64,000 bases of DNA from Flavobacterium sp. 5 (GCF_002813295.1 NZ_PHUE01000001.1:2728001-2792000), one strand, 5' to 3'; positions 35,411-44,890 are shown, numbered from the stretch's first letter. Numbers and translations: made by a program. The notes: a model not told the origin generated them from the sequence alone.

Positions 35411-36313
35411 ATGATAAGTTCAGTATTAAAAACAAATGCTTTAGAAAGCGAAGCAATTTACATATTCAGAGAAGTAATTTCTCAATTTGACAAACCAGTT
35501 TTGCTTTTCTCTGGTGGGAAAGATTCTATTACATTGGTACGTTTGGCGCAAAAAGCTTTTTTCCCAGCTAAAATTCCTTTTCCATTGTTGCACGTAGATA
35601 CTGGACATAACTTTCCTGAAACTATTGCTTTTAGAGATAAATTGGTAGAAGAATTAGGATTAGAATTAATTGTTCGTAATGTACAAGATGCTATTGATTC
35701 AGGTAAAGTTGTTGAAGAATCTGGAAAATATTCAAGTAGAAACAGCTTGCAGACAACTACACTTTTGGATGCTATCGAAGAATTTAAATTTGATGCTTGT
35801 ATTGGTGGAGCGCGTCGTGATGAAGAAAAAGCAAGAGCTAAAGAACGTATTTTTTCTGTTCGTGATGATTTCGGTCAATGGGATGAAAAAAACCAACGTC
35901 CTGAATTATTTGATTTATTAAACGGAAAAATTGAAAATGGTCAAAACGTTCGTGTTTTCCCAATTTCAAACTGGACTGAATTAGATGTTTGGAGTTATAT
36001 CGAACAAGAGCAAATCGAAATTCCATCAATTTACTTTTCACACAAACGTAAAGTATTCTTGAGAGACGGTATGATTTGGTCACATTCTCCTTTTGTTTAC
36101 CAAGAAGAAGATGAGGTAATCGAAGAAAGAATTGTTCGTTTTAGAACTGTTGGAGATATGAGTTGTACCGCTGCGGTTGATTCTTATGCAGCAACAATCG
36201 CTGAAGTTGTTGGAGAGATTCGTACTTCTACCATTTCTGAAAGAGGTGCTAGAATTGATGACAAACGTTCGGAAGCGGCGATGGAGAAAAGAAAGCAACA
36301 AGGATACTTTTAG
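35411..36313 (+). CDS. cysD: Sulfate adenylyltransferase subunit 2
   Basis: Catalytic subunit of ATP sulfurylase, 300 residues, of the PP-loop ATPase fold. LLFSGGKDSITLVRLAQKAF (31-50) is the PP motif. HVDTGHNFPE and IGGARRDEEKARAKERIFS follow, and the basic C-terminus DKRSEAAMEKRKQQGYF is typical. It activates sulfate to APS using ATP with GTP hydrolysis by CysN. The spacers before and after it carry simple word repeats. Confidence 0.96.
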   Translation: MISSVLKTNALESEAIYIFREVISQFDKPVLLFSGGKDSITLVRLAQKAFFPAKIPFPLLHVDTGHNFPETIAFRDKLVEELGLELIVRNVQDAIDSGKVVEESGKYSSRNSLQTTTLLDAIEEFKFDACIGGARRDEEKARAKERIFSVRDDFGQWDEKNQRPELFDLLNGKIENGQNVRVFPISNWTELDVWSYIEQEQIEIPSIYFSHKRKVFLRDGMIWSHSPFVYQEEDEVIEERIVRFRTVGDMSCTAAVDSYAATIAEVVGEIRTSTISERGARIDDKRSEAAMEKRKQQGYF

Positions 36314-36473
36314 TAGTTGATGGTTGATGGTTTTTGGTTGATAGTTTTGTTTCTGCCAATAATCATCTTTGAAAATCAATTAACTATATCTAATAAATAA
36401 TTGTTGTTAGGTGATGAAATAAATGGGGAATTCCAACAACCATCAACTAACAACCATCAACTAAAATAAAAGA
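36314..36473. repeat. Inverted word repeats between cysD and cysN
   Basis: TAGTTGATGGTTGATGG at 36314-36330 faces CAACCATCAACTA at 36451-36463, with another CAACCATCAACTA-like copy just before it. The 13-bp arms could fold the whole spacer into one large stem in the mRNA. Confidence 0.6.
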
Positions 36474-37718
36474 ATGGAAGTTTTAAAAATAGCAACAGCA
36501 GGAAGTGTAGATGACGGAAAAAGTACATTAATCGGAAGATTATTATACGATACTCAATCCTTAACTACAGATAAATTAGAAGCGATTGAAAAAAGTAGTA
36601 AGCAAAAAGGATATGATTATCTTGATTTTTCTTTGGCTACTGACGGATTGGTTGCAGAAAGAGAGCAAGGAATTACTATTGATGTGGCACATATTTATTT
36701 TTCGACTGCGAAAAAAAGTTACATCATCGCTGATACTCCAGGTCACGTAGAATATACACGTAACATGGTTACAGGTGCTTCGACTTCACAAGTTTCAATT
36801 ATTTTGATTGATGCTCGTAAAGGAGTTATTGAGCAAACGTACCGTCACTTTTTTATCAATAATTTGTTGAGAGTAAAAGATGTGATTGTTGCGGTAAATA
36901 AAATGGATTTAGTTGATTACTCGGAAGAAGTTTACAACAAAATTGTAGCTGACTTTCAAGCATTAAATGCAAAAAGTGCTTACAAAGAACAAAACGTAAG
37001 TTACATTCCTTTGAGTGCTTTAACAGGAGATAATGTTGTGGAAACTTTAGGAAAAATGCCTTGGTACACAGGACAAACTATCCTTCAACATTTAGAAGCT
37101 TTAGAATCTAAAGATGTTTACGATAACGGAAAAGCACGTTTCCCAGTTCAAACGGTTATTCGTCCAAAAACGGAAGAGTACCACGATTTCAGAGGATATG
37201 CAGGTAAATTATATGGTAATAATATCAAAGTTGGAGATGCTGTAACGGTTCTTCCTTCTTTGACAGAATCTGTAGTAACAAACATTCACTTTTTTGATCA
37301 AAAATTTGATGAAGCTAAAGCAGGTTCTTCAATTACTATCGAGTTAGAAAATGATATCAATGTGACTAGAGGGGATATGATTGTAAAATCAAGCGAACTT
37401 CCAAAAGTAGAAAAAGACATTACAACAACTGTTTGTTGGATGGACAGCAAAAAATTAGTAGCTGGAGCTAAATATTATGTACAGCATAATACGAATAGAG
37501 TTTTGGCAAAAATTGATAGTGTGAAAAATGTAATCGCTACGGATTATTCTGGTTCAAAAGAAGCTTCTCAGTTATCAATTAATGAAATTGGAGAAGTGAC
37601 TATTAAATTGAGTAAAGCAATTTATTTTGATGCGTATAATGACAACAAATCAAATGGTGCTTTTATCTTAATTGATGCTACAACCAACACTACAGCAGGA
37701 GTTGGGTTTATTAAGTAA
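36474..37718 (+). CDS. cysN: Sulfate adenylyltransferase subunit 1 (GTPase)
   Basis: Regulatory GTPase of ATP sulfurylase, elongation-factor-like, 414 residues. The P-loop is AGSVDDGKSTLIGRLLYD (8-25), then DTPGHVEYTRNMVTGAS (about 89-105) and NKMDL. The C-terminal beta-barrel domains are present, but there is no fused APS kinase, so the product APS goes directly to CysH. It forms the heterodimer with CysD. Confidence 0.96.
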   Translation: MEVLKIATAGSVDDGKSTLIGRLLYDTQSLTTDKLEAIEKSSKQKGYDYLDFSLATDGLVAEREQGITIDVAHIYFSTAKKSYIIADTPGHVEYTRNMVTGASTSQVSIILIDARKGVIEQTYRHFFINNLLRVKDVIVAVNKMDLVDYSEEVYNKIVADFQALNAKSAYKEQNVSYIPLSALTGDNVVETLGKMPWYTGQTILQHLEALESKDVYDNGKARFPVQTVIRPKTEEYHDFRGYAGKLYGNNIKVGDAVTVLPSLTESVVTNIHFFDQKFDEAKAGSSITIELENDINVTRGDMIVKSSELPKVEKDITTTVCWMDSKKLVAGAKYYVQHNTNRVLAKIDSVKNVIATDYSGSKEASQLSINEIGEVTIKLSKAIYFDAYNDNKSNGAFILIDATTNTTAGVGFIK

Positions 37719-37863
37719 ACTTGCTGTAAGCTTTAAGCTTTAGGCAGTAAGCAAATACAGAAAGTTCAAAAAGCTTAAAGCATATAGCCTAAAGCTTAAA
37801 GCAAAAATAACAAAGTCAAAAAGCTTAAAGCGTATAGCCTAAAGCCTAAAGCCAAGAAAAAAA
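37719..37863. repeat. Word-repeat spacer before the sulfite reductase gene
   Basis: GCTTTAAGCTTTAGGC faces GCCTAAAGCTTAAAGC (16-bp inverted repeat). A unit of about 28 bases (AAAAAGCTTAAAGC, then ATATAGCCTAAAGC) is repeated twice in tandem, differing at one or two bases. No gene. Confidence 0.65.
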
Positions 37864-39954
37864 ATGGAAAGTTTTAGAACAGAAATAGAAAATCCGATAG
37901 TTCAAAAAGAGATTATCGATTTAGAAAAAAAGATACACTTATTCCGTGGAGGAAAAATTGATGACGAACGTTTTCGTAGTCTTCGTTTGGCTCGTGGAAT
38001 CTACGGTCAACGTCAGGAAGGCGTACAAATGATCCGTATCAAATTGCCTTACGGGAAAGTGACGAGCGAACAATTAGTAAATATTACGAATGTTTCTGAA
38101 AAATATTCTACAGGACGTTTGCACATTACAACTCGTCAGGATATTCAAATTCACTACGTAAGTTTGGATAGAACTCCAGAACTTTGGGCAGATTTGGCTA
38201 AAGATGATATCACTTTGCGTGAAGCTTGTGGAAACACCGTTCGTAATATTACAGGAAGTGAATTAGCGGGTGTAGATGTAAACGAACCGTTTGATGTTTC
38301 GCCTTACGCACACGGATTGTTTCAATATTTGTTAAGAAACCCTATTTGTCAAGAAATGGGACGTAAATTCAAAATTTCGTTCTCTTCTTCTGATGAAGAT
38401 ACTGCTTTGAGTTATTTACACGATTTAGGATTTATTCCAAAAATTGTTGATGGTCAAAAAGGATTTAAAGTAGTTTTTGGTGGAGGTTTAGGTTCACAGC
38501 CAGCTCATGCCGAATTGCTTTCAGAATTTATTCCAGTAAACGAAATTATCCCAACGGCGGAAGGTATCATTCGTATTTTTGATAGATACGGTGAACGTGC
38601 AAAAAGAATGAAAGCGCGTATGAAATTCTTAATCAAAGAAATGGGAAGAGATACTTTCTTGGATTTGGTTGCGAAAGAGAAAAAAGCAATCGCTTTTGAA
38701 ACATACGAAATAGATACAACTGCTTTTGAAGGTGCTATTCCAGCTCCATTATTAGAAGTACCTCAAGTTACAATTGAAGATGCAGAAGCTTATGAAGCTT
38801 GGAAAAAATCAAATGTAATTGCTCAAAAACAAGACGGTTATTTTGCTATTGGAGTAAAAGTTTTATTAGGAGATTTTTATATTGATAAAGCGAGATTATT
38901 AGCAGATTTAATCAAAAATTACGGAGCTAATGAATTGCGTTTTTCATTGCGTCAAAACATAGTAATTCGTCATATAAAGGAGGAAAATTTACCTTTCTTC
39001 TATCAAGAATTAGCCAAATTAGAAATGGTTTCTTTAGGTTATAATACTATTGGTGATATCACGGCTTGCCCAGGAACTGATACTTGTAACTTAGGAATTG
39101 CGAGCAGTACTGGTATTGCAGACGAATTAGAAAGAGTAATCAAAGCAGAATATCCACAATACAGCGACAACCGTGAAATTGAAATCAAAATCAGTGGTTG
39201 TATGAATGCTTGTGGGCAACACAATATGTCAGCAATTGGTTTCCAAGGAATGTCAATCAACTCAGGAAAATTAGTAGCGCCAGCGTTGCAAGTTTTATTA
39301 GGTGGTGGACGTTTAGGAAACGGTGAAGGTCGTTTTTCTGATAAAGTTATTAAAGTGCCTAGTCGTAGAGGACCAGATGCATTGCGTACGATCTTAAATG
39401 ATTTTGATGCCAATGGAAACGGACAAAAATTCCTTGATTATTATGATGCTAAAGGAGAGAAATATTTCTATGAAATTTTAAAACCTTTCGCTGATGTAAC
39501 TAATCTTACCGAAGCTGATTTCGTAGATTGGGGTAATGCTGATAACTACGTAAAAGCAGTTGGAGTAGGAGAATGTGCTGGTGTTGTTATTGATTTAGTA
39601 GCTACTTTATTATTAGAAGCTAAAGACAAATTGACTTTTGCACAAGAATCTTTCGACGAAGGAAAATGGTCTGATGCTATTTACCACGCTTACGCTGGAT
39701 TTGTAAATGGTGCTAAGGCATTATTACTTTCTGAAAACGAAAAAACAAATAATCACGCAGGAATTGTTGATTTATTTGACACTGTTTTTATTGGAACAAA
39801 CAAAATTGAATTAGCTTCTTCTTTCAGAGAATTAGTGTACCAAATCAATGCAGTTGAGCCTTCAGAAGCTTTCGCAAAAAAATACATTCAAGAAGGAATT
39901 GCTTTTTTTGAAGTTATCGAAAAATATAGAGCCAAAGATTTAGCTGATGCCTAA
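37864..39954 (+). CDS. Sulfite reductase (nitrite/sulfite reductase family) with C-terminal HEPN domain
   Basis: Sirohaem and 4Fe-4S enzyme that reduces sulfite to sulfide with six electrons. It has 696 residues. The cluster/sirohaem ligands are Cys402, Cys408, Cys446 and Cys450 (TACPGTDTC; ISGCMNAC). The haem-binding RITTRQDIQIHY-type segment is present as LHITTRQDIQIHY near residue 86. After about residue 575 there is an extra alpha-helical region (LLLEAKDKLTFAQESFDEGK then WSDAIYHAYAGFVNGAKALL) that reads as a HEPN domain without the RNase R-x4-H motif. Context (cysHDN before, sirohaem genes after) favours sulfite over nitrite. The electron donor is probably ferredoxin, recycled by the reductase at 41403. 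Confidence 0.9.
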   Translation: MESFRTEIENPIVQKEIIDLEKKIHLFRGGKIDDERFRSLRLARGIYGQRQEGVQMIRIKLPYGKVTSEQLVNITNVSEKYSTGRLHITTRQDIQIHYVSLDRTPELWADLAKDDITLREACGNTVRNITGSELAGVDVNEPFDVSPYAHGLFQYLLRNPICQEMGRKFKISFSSSDEDTALSYLHDLGFIPKIVDGQKGFKVVFGGGLGSQPAHAELLSEFIPVNEIIPTAEGIIRIFDRYGERAKRMKARMKFLIKEMGRDTFLDLVAKEKKAIAFETYEIDTTAFEGAIPAPLLEVPQVTIEDAEAYEAWKKSNVIAQKQDGYFAIGVKVLLGDFYIDKARLLADLIKNYGANELRFSLRQNIVIRHIKEENLPFFYQELAKLEMVSLGYNTIGDITACPGTDTCNLGIASSTGIADELERVIKAEYPQYSDNREIEIKISGCMNACGQHNMSAIGFQGMSINSGKLVAPALQVLLGGGRLGNGEGRFSDKVIKVPSRRGPDALRTILNDFDANGNGQKFLDYYDAKGEKYFYEILKPFADVTNLTEADFVDWGNADNYVKAVGVGECAGVVIDLVATLLLEAKDKLTFAQESFDEGKWSDAIYHAYAGFVNGAKALLLSENEKTNNHAGIVDLFDTVFIGTNKIELASSFRELVYQINAVEPSEAFAKKYIQEGIAFFEVIEKYRAKDLADA

Positions 39955-40723
39955 TCCCATTCAACCCAAAGTAACTTTAGTAGGAGCTGGTCCAGGTGAC
40001 CCAGACTTGCTTACGGTAAAGGCTGTAAAAGCACTTGCTAAAGCGAATGTGGTTTTGTATGATGCTTTGGCAAACGATGAAATATTAGATTATGCTCCGC
40101 AAGAAGCTATTAAAATTTTTGTTGGAAAAAGAATAGGAAATCATGCATATACGCAAGACCAAATCAATCAATTGATTGTTGATAATGCGCTTACGTATGG
40201 ACATGTTGTGAGATTAAAAGGTGGTGACCCATTCATTTTTGGACGCGGAAGCGAAGAAATTGAGTTCGCAGAAAGTTTTGGAATTCCTACATTTGTAATC
40301 CCAGGCATTTCATCGTCGATTGCAGTTCCTGCTTATCAAGGGATTTCATTGACCAAAAGAGGAACTTCTGAAAGTTTTTGGGTAATCACAGGAACAACTT
40401 CTGATAGAAGTTTATCAAATGATATTGCTCTTGCTTCAAAATCTTCAGCTACAGTTGTGATTTTGATGGGGATGAATAAATTATCACAAATTGTTACACT
40501 ATTCCAAAACGAATCCAAAGGAGAAACGCCCGTTGCTATTATTCAGAACGGAACAACCTCTGATGAAAAAATAGGAGTTGGAACAATTGATACGATTCAG
40601 GAAGTAGTTGTAGCAAACAAATTAAGTTCGCCGGCAATTATCGTTATTGGAGAAGTAGTAAAAGAAAGCAACAAATTAAAAGGTTTTTTCGAAGAGTTTG
40701 TTACATCAGAAATAAAATTATAA
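39947..40723 (+). CDS. cobA: Uroporphyrinogen-III C-methyltransferase
   Basis: SAM-dependent enzyme making precorrin-2, first step of sirohaem synthesis. It has 258 residues with VGAGPGDPDLLTVKAVKAL (12-30) and VVRLKGGDPFIFGRGSEE (about 87-104), the two family signatures. It overlaps the sulfite reductase gene by 8 bases and the next gene by one base, so it is translationally coupled to the enzyme that needs the cofactor. Confidence 0.96.
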   Translation: MPNPIQPKVTLVGAGPGDPDLLTVKAVKALAKANVVLYDALANDEILDYAPQEAIKIFVGKRIGNHAYTQDQINQLIVDNALTYGHVVRLKGGDPFIFGRGSEEIEFAESFGIPTFVIPGISSSIAVPAYQGISLTKRGTSESFWVITGTTSDRSLSNDIALASKSSATVVILMGMNKLSQIVTLFQNESKGETPVAIIQNGTTSDEKIGVGTIDTIQEVVVANKLSSPAIIVIGEVVKESNKLKGFFEEFVTSEIKL

Positions 40724-41304
40724 TGGAAAGAAACGAGTTATATCCTGTATTTTTAAAACTACACAACATCAATGTATTGATTGTTGGTGGAGGAAATGTT
40801 GGGTTAGAGAAGTTGTCTTTTATGTTGAAATCGAGTCCAAATGCCAATGTTGAGATTGTGGCAAAACACTTTCACTTAGATATTAAAGTTTTAGCGGAAA
40901 ATCATCCTTCGATTAAATTGACTAAATCGAAGTTCAAGAAAAAAATGCTCAAAAAGCGCCACATGGTTATTGCTTGCACCGATGATTTAGAGATCAACAA
41001 GCGAGTTTATGATTTGGCACGAGAGCGTTATTTGATTTGCAATATTGCCGATACACCTGATTTATGTGATTATTATTTGGGTGGAATTGTAACCAAAGGG
41101 AATGTGAAAATAGCGATTTCAACCAATGGAAAATCGCCAACAACAGCCAAAAGGTTGCGAGAGTTTTTCGAAGAAGTAATTCCTGAGGATATCAATAAAA
41201 TGGTTGAAAACCTAAATGAATACAGAAAAACGTTAAAAGGCAATTTTGAAGAGAAAGTTCAAAGGATGAATGAAATTACAGATTCATTAAAAAATAAAGA
41301 GTAA
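40723..41304 (+). CDS. Precorrin-2 dehydrogenase / sirohydrochlorin ferrochelatase (Met8/CysG N-terminal type)
   Basis: A 193-residue protein matching the CysG-B/Met8 domain. The dinucleotide-binding motif VGGGNVGLEKLSFML is at about 20-34 and ISTNGKSPTTAKRLREFFEE near 138-157. It oxidises precorrin-2 with NAD and in many organisms inserts iron to finish sirohaem. It completes the split CysG pathway with cobA, with which it shares a one-base overlap. Confidence 0.92.
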   Translation: MERNELYPVFLKLHNINVLIVGGGNVGLEKLSFMLKSSPNANVEIVAKHFHLDIKVLAENHPSIKLTKSKFKKKMLKKRHMVIACTDDLEINKRVYDLARERYLICNIADTPDLCDYYLGGIVTKGNVKIAISTNGKSPTTAKRLREFFEEVIPEDINKMVENLNEYRKTLKGNFEEKVQRMNEITDSLKNKE

Positions 41305-41402
41305 AAAATTTCTCAAAGAAATGAATGACAAAAATCATTGAGATTAAAATAAATTATTCGTTTCTTTGTAATTATTAAGAATGATTATAAATAAAATATA
41401 AA

Positions 41403-42455
41403 ATGGTTAAAACAGACATACTTATAATTGGAGCAGGACCAACAGGTTTATTTACAGTTTTCGAAGCAGGTTTATTAAAACTAAAATGTCATATTCTTGA
41501 TGCATTACCACAACCAGGAGGGCAATTATCAGAGTTGTATCCTAAGAAACCTATTTATGATATTCCTGGATTTCCAGAAGTATTAGCAGGAGATTTGGTT
41601 GATGGATTAATGGAACAAATCAAACAATTCGAACCAGGATTTACACTTGGCGAACGTGCAGAAACTATCGAAAAACAAGAAGACGGAAGTTTTATTGTAA
41701 CTTCAAATAAAGGAAAGAGATTCCATGCGCCAGTTATTGCTATCGCAGGAGGTTTAGGAAGTTTCGAACCAAGAAAACCATTAATCGAGGATATCGAGTT
41801 TTACGAAGATAAAGGAGTGAAATATTTCATCAAAAATCCAGAAAAATTTAGAGACAAAAGAGTTGTGATTTCTGGAGGTGGAGATTCAGCTTTAGACTGG
41901 AGTATCTTCTTGTCGAATGTGGCTTCAGAAGTAACTTTAATTCACAGAAGAAATGAATTTAGAGGTGCTTTAGATTCAGTTGAAAAAGTTCAAGAATTGA
42001 AAAATTCTGGAAAAATCAAAATGATTACGCCAGGAGAAGTAATTGGATTGAATGGTGCTGAGCATTTAGAATCTGTTGATGTAGATATCGACGGAGCGCA
42101 CAGAAACATTCCAACAGATTATTTTATTCCACTTTTCGGATTGACTCCAAAATTAGGCCCTATTGGGGACTGGGGATTAGAAATTGAAAAAAATGCAATC
42201 AAAGTAAATAATGCTTTAGATTACCAAACAAATATACCAGGGATTTTCGCTATTGGAGACGTTAACACGTACCCAGGAAAACTAAAATTGATTCTTTGTG
42301 GATTCCACGAAGCGACTATGATGTGTCAGGCGGCTTACCAAATTATCAATCCAGGTAAAAAATACGTAATGAAATACACAACTGTTTCGGGTGTTGACGG
42401 ATTCGACGGAACTCGTAAAGAAGCTCCAAAGGCAGTAGTGAAAGCGATAGTTTAG
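41403..42455 (+). CDS. Ferredoxin--NADP reductase, thioredoxin-reductase-like (YumC type)
   Basis: FAD enzyme of 350 residues passing electrons between NADPH and ferredoxin. FAD site IIGAGPTGLFTVFEAGLL (7-24), NADPH site ISGGGDSALDWSIFL (about 156-170), and the C-terminal FAIGDVNTYPGKLKLILCGFHEA are complete. The CxxC of true thioredoxin reductases is missing, as expected for this type. Placed right after the sirohaem genes, it most likely feeds the sulfite reductase. A TTTCTTTG element upstream suggests its own weak promoter in addition to read-through. Confidence 0.9.
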   Translation: MVKTDILIIGAGPTGLFTVFEAGLLKLKCHILDALPQPGGQLSELYPKKPIYDIPGFPEVLAGDLVDGLMEQIKQFEPGFTLGERAETIEKQEDGSFIVTSNKGKRFHAPVIAIAGGLGSFEPRKPLIEDIEFYEDKGVKYFIKNPEKFRDKRVVISGGGDSALDWSIFLSNVASEVTLIHRRNEFRGALDSVEKVQELKNSGKIKMITPGEVIGLNGAEHLESVDVDIDGAHRNIPTDYFIPLFGLTPKLGPIGDWGLEIEKNAIKVNNALDYQTNIPGIFAIGDVNTYPGKLKLILCGFHEATMMCQAAYQIINPGKKYVMKYTTVSGVDGFDGTRKEAPKAVVKAIV

Positions 42456-42474
42456 AAAAAATTTCTAAGATTCT

Positions 42475-42520
42475 AAGGTTCTGAGTTGCTAAGTTTTTTA
42501 GTAATTCAGAACCTTTTTTT
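42475..42520 (+). terminator. Terminator of the cys operon
   Basis: Stem AAGGTTCTGA/TCAGAACCTT with a 21-base loop and a run of seven T. Confidence 0.8.
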
Positions 42521-42578
42521 ATTACTAGTTTTCTCTTAGAAGCCTAGCAACTCAGTAACTTAGAAACTTTTAAAAATA

Positions 42579-42610
42579 CTTGCAATTCGCAGGGCTATTT
42601 CATAACTTTG
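42579..42610 (+). promoter_or_regulatory. Promoter of the SAM-riboswitch/metH unit
   Basis: CTTG at 42579-42582, 20 bases, then TAACTTTG at 42603-42610; transcription would begin just before the SAM-I element. Confidence 0.7.
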
Positions 42611-42633
42611 CGCCGTTCCTAATTTTATTGAAA

Positions 42634-42737
42634 GTTATCACGAAAGGCGGAGGGAAAGACCCGATGAAACCTTAGCAACCCTTTACCTTTTTAAAGAAGG
42701 TGCTACATTCTACCACGCATAGCGCGGATAGATAACA
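42634..42737 (+). promoter_or_regulatory. SAM-I riboswitch (S box) upstream of metH
   Basis: P1 GTTATC/GATAAC encloses GGAGGGA, GACCCGATGAAACCTTAGCA then ACC, GGTGC and a CCACG...CGCGG P4 hairpin. All SAM-I blocks are in place. No terminator is obvious directly after it, so the read-out mechanism is unclear. Confidence 0.95.
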
Positions 42738-42826
42738 CAAGATACATCACAGTATTTTTCAAAATCTCTCCTGACAACATTTCAAAAATTATTCAAAGCG
42801 AAAGAGGATTGCTTTTTTTGCAGTCA

Positions 42827-42899
42827 ACGTTCCCGCTGTACACTATATCTTTTATGCTGAACCCCAGCATAAAAGGATGTCGTTTCCATCGGGGCTAAA
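42827..42899 (+). repeat. Dispersed intergenic repeat, copy 3
   Basis: TTCCCGCTGTACACTATATC, a TATGCTG/CAGCATA hairpin, AAAAGGATGTCGTTTCCATC and GGGGCTAA follow in order. Same family as 2163, 5881, 44891 and 62421. It lies between the SAM riboswitch and metH. Confidence 0.6.
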
Positions 42900-42978
42900 G
42901 AGCCAAGAATAGGAATTTTTGTAAAAATAATAATCAAAAGCTTTTGCGCTCTAGCGTATTAGCACTTTAAAATAAGTT

Positions 42979-43980
42979 ATGTCAACAATTCAAGAAGCAA
43001 TCAAAGAAAGAATCCTTGTACTCGATGGAGCTATGGGAACCATGTTGCAACGCTACAATTTTTCGGAAGAAGATTTTAGAGGAGAACGTTTCAAGGATTT
43101 TCCACATTCATTAAAAGGGAACAACGATTTATTGTCGCTTACCCAACCTCAAGCCATCGCTGCTGTTCACGCCGCTTATTACGAAGCAGGTGCCGATATA
43201 GTTGAAACCAATACGTTCTCAGGAACTACTATCGGTATGGCTGATTATCACATGGAAGATTTAGTCTATGAGTTGAACTACGAGTCGGCAAAAATTGCCC
43301 GCAAAGTAGCTGACGAATTCACTGCTAAAAATCCAGCTAAACCTCGTTTTGTGGCAGGTTCAATCGGACCAACAAACCGTACAGCGAGTATGTCACCAGA
43401 CGTAAACGACCCAGGATACAGAGCCGTAACTTTTGATGATTTGCGTATTGCTTACAAACAACAAGTAGAAGCTTTGTTGGATGGAGGAAGTGATTTATTG
43501 TTGGTAGAAACAATCTTCGATACACTAAATGCCAAAGCCGCACTTTTTGCAATCGAAGAAGTTAAAGACGAAAGAAATATTGATGTGCCAATTATGGTTT
43601 CAGGAACGATTACCGATGCTTCAGGAAGAACACTTTCTGGACAAACGGTAGAAGCGTTTTTGATTTCAGTTTCGCATATTCCGTTATTGAGTGTAGGTTT
43701 CAATTGTGCTTTAGGAGCCGATTTATTGAAACCTTATTTACAGACTTTGTCTCATAATACTTCATTCAATATTTCAGCACATCCGAATGCGGGATTGCCA
43801 AATGCTTTTGGAGAATACGATGAAACGCCACAAGAAATGCAAGTTTTGATTCGTGAATATTTAGAAGATAATTTAGTAAATATCATAGGCGGTTGTTGCG
43901 GAACAACTCCAGACCATATTCGCTTAATTGCTGAAGCTGCGAGTGAGTATAAACCGAGAGTTTCGGTGGCGGTGATGTAA
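42979..43980 (+). CDS. metH: Methionine synthase, homocysteine-binding subunit (split MetH, N-terminal part)
   Basis: The homocysteine S-methyltransferase domain of cobalamin-dependent methionine synthase as a free 333-residue protein. The start [17 protein letters not shown] is canonical. The zinc ligands are in [12 protein letters not shown] (about 236-247) and [14 protein letters not shown] (about 305-318). The remaining pterin, B12 and activation domains are encoded separately at 45091. The gap between them holds an unrelated gene and a repeat array. The gene is under the SAM-I riboswitch at 42634. MetH split in this way is known in Bacteroidota. Confidence 0.95.
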   Translation: MSTIQEAIKERILVLDGAMGTMLQRYNFSEEDFRGERFKDFPHSLKGNNDLLSLTQPQAIAAVHAAYYEAGADIVETNTFSGTTIGMADYHMEDLVYELNYESAKIARKVADEFTAKNPAKPRFVAGSIGPTNRTASMSPDVNDPGYRAVTFDDLRIAYKQQVEALLDGGSDLLLVETIFDTLNAKAALFAIEEVKDERNIDVPIMVSGTITDASGRTLSGQTVEAFLISVSHIPLLSVGFNCALGADLLKPYLQTLSHNTSFNISAHPNAGLPNAFGEYDETPQEMQVLIREYLEDNLVNIIGGCCGTTPDHIRLIAEAASEYKPRVSVAVM

Positions 43981-44028
43981 TATACTTTGGGATTTTAAAC
44001 AATTTTTACTCATGCAAATTAAAGTTTT

Positions 44029-44415
44029 ATGAAAATCTTATTTAAGTTTTGGTTTGTAGTTTTGTTTGGATGTATATGTTATTCCCAGCAGAATAAAGAC
44101 AAGAAATTAGAGGGAGAATTATTAAAAGTAAAGAATCAGGCATTTTGTGATTGTTATAATGAAGTTTTGTCTGGGAAAGAATCAATAAGATATAAAGACG
44201 GTAGTAGTTATATCCAAATTATAGATTTGAAAGGAGAGTATATTTTTGGAAATAAAAAATATACAGAGATGATTAAAAAGTGGGCAAAAAAAGAATACAA
44301 TTCATATGATCCAAGTCAAAATTTATATTTAATGAAGTGCTTGGATTTTTATAATAGTCCAGTCTTAATTAAATTTATTGACTCTGTAAGACAAAAAGAA
44401 ATTACAATTAAGTAA
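44029..44415 (+). CDS. Small exported protein, possibly Tai4-like immunity protein
   Basis: A 128-residue protein with a signal peptide (1-19, ending CYSQ). The core pattern FCDCYNEVL ... YIQIIDLKGEYIF ... YNSYDPSQNLYLMKCLDFYN resembles T6SS amidase-immunity (Tai4) family proteins found scattered in Bacteroidota. No toxin gene or T6SS gene is next to it, so if the call is right it would be an orphan immunity gene. It sits between the two halves of metH, followed by the repeat array, and is not expected to act in methionine synthesis. The Cys pair CDC plus the later KC may form a disulfide. Confidence 0.45.
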   Translation: MKILFKFWFVVLFGCICYSQQNKDKKLEGELLKVKNQAFCDCYNEVLSGKESIRYKDGSSYIQIIDLKGEYIFGNKKYTEMIKKWAKKEYNSYDPSQNLYLMKCLDFYNSPVLIKFIDSVRQKEITIK

Positions 44416-44562
44416 TATTCAACAGAACAAAAGGTATTCTTTTTCTGCAAAGTTTATAAAATCTAGTTTGTCAGGAATGACAAAAATGAGGAATTAGATT
44501 GGATTGAAATACTGGATTTGATGGCACGCCATATTAATAGTGAGGCTCGCCTCTTTATTTTG

Positions 44563-44880
44563 TAGGTATCTCCTATTTTTTGGATAGGATATCCTTTATT
44601 TTAGAAGGTAGGACCTTCAAAATTGGTAGGTTCTCCTAACCATTTCATAGGTATCACCTTTGATTTTGATAGGTAGACCTATAGTTTAGGTAGGTTCTCC
44701 TATGATTTAGATAGGTTCTCCTATGATTTAGATAGGTACTCCTATAGTTTATGTAGGTTCTCCTACGGTTTAAGTAGGCGCTCCTATAGTTTAGATAGGT
44801 GTACCTATGGTTTAGGTAGGTGCTCCTATGATTTAGATAGGTATACTTATAGTTTTGATAGGTATGCTTTTGTTTTAGGA
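44563..44880. repeat. 21-bp dyad repeat array
   Basis: Fifteen degenerate units start with TAGG at 44563, 44585, 44609, 44627, 44648, 44670 and then every 21 bases from 44691 to 44859. Most units carry the dyad TAGG-N4-CCTA followed by an AT-rich spacer (unit example TAGGTTCTCCTATGATTTAG). The right-hand units are regular and the left-hand ones decayed. A frame open on the minus strand (44654-44926) exists only because 21 is a multiple of three. Not a CRISPR: there are no unique spacers. Confidence 0.85.
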
Positions 44881-44890
44881 AGTGACAGTT

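Noticed and set aside
44563..44880. CRISPR array
   Set aside because: The period is too short, there are no unique spacers, and the whole unit including the spacer is repeated; no cas genes.
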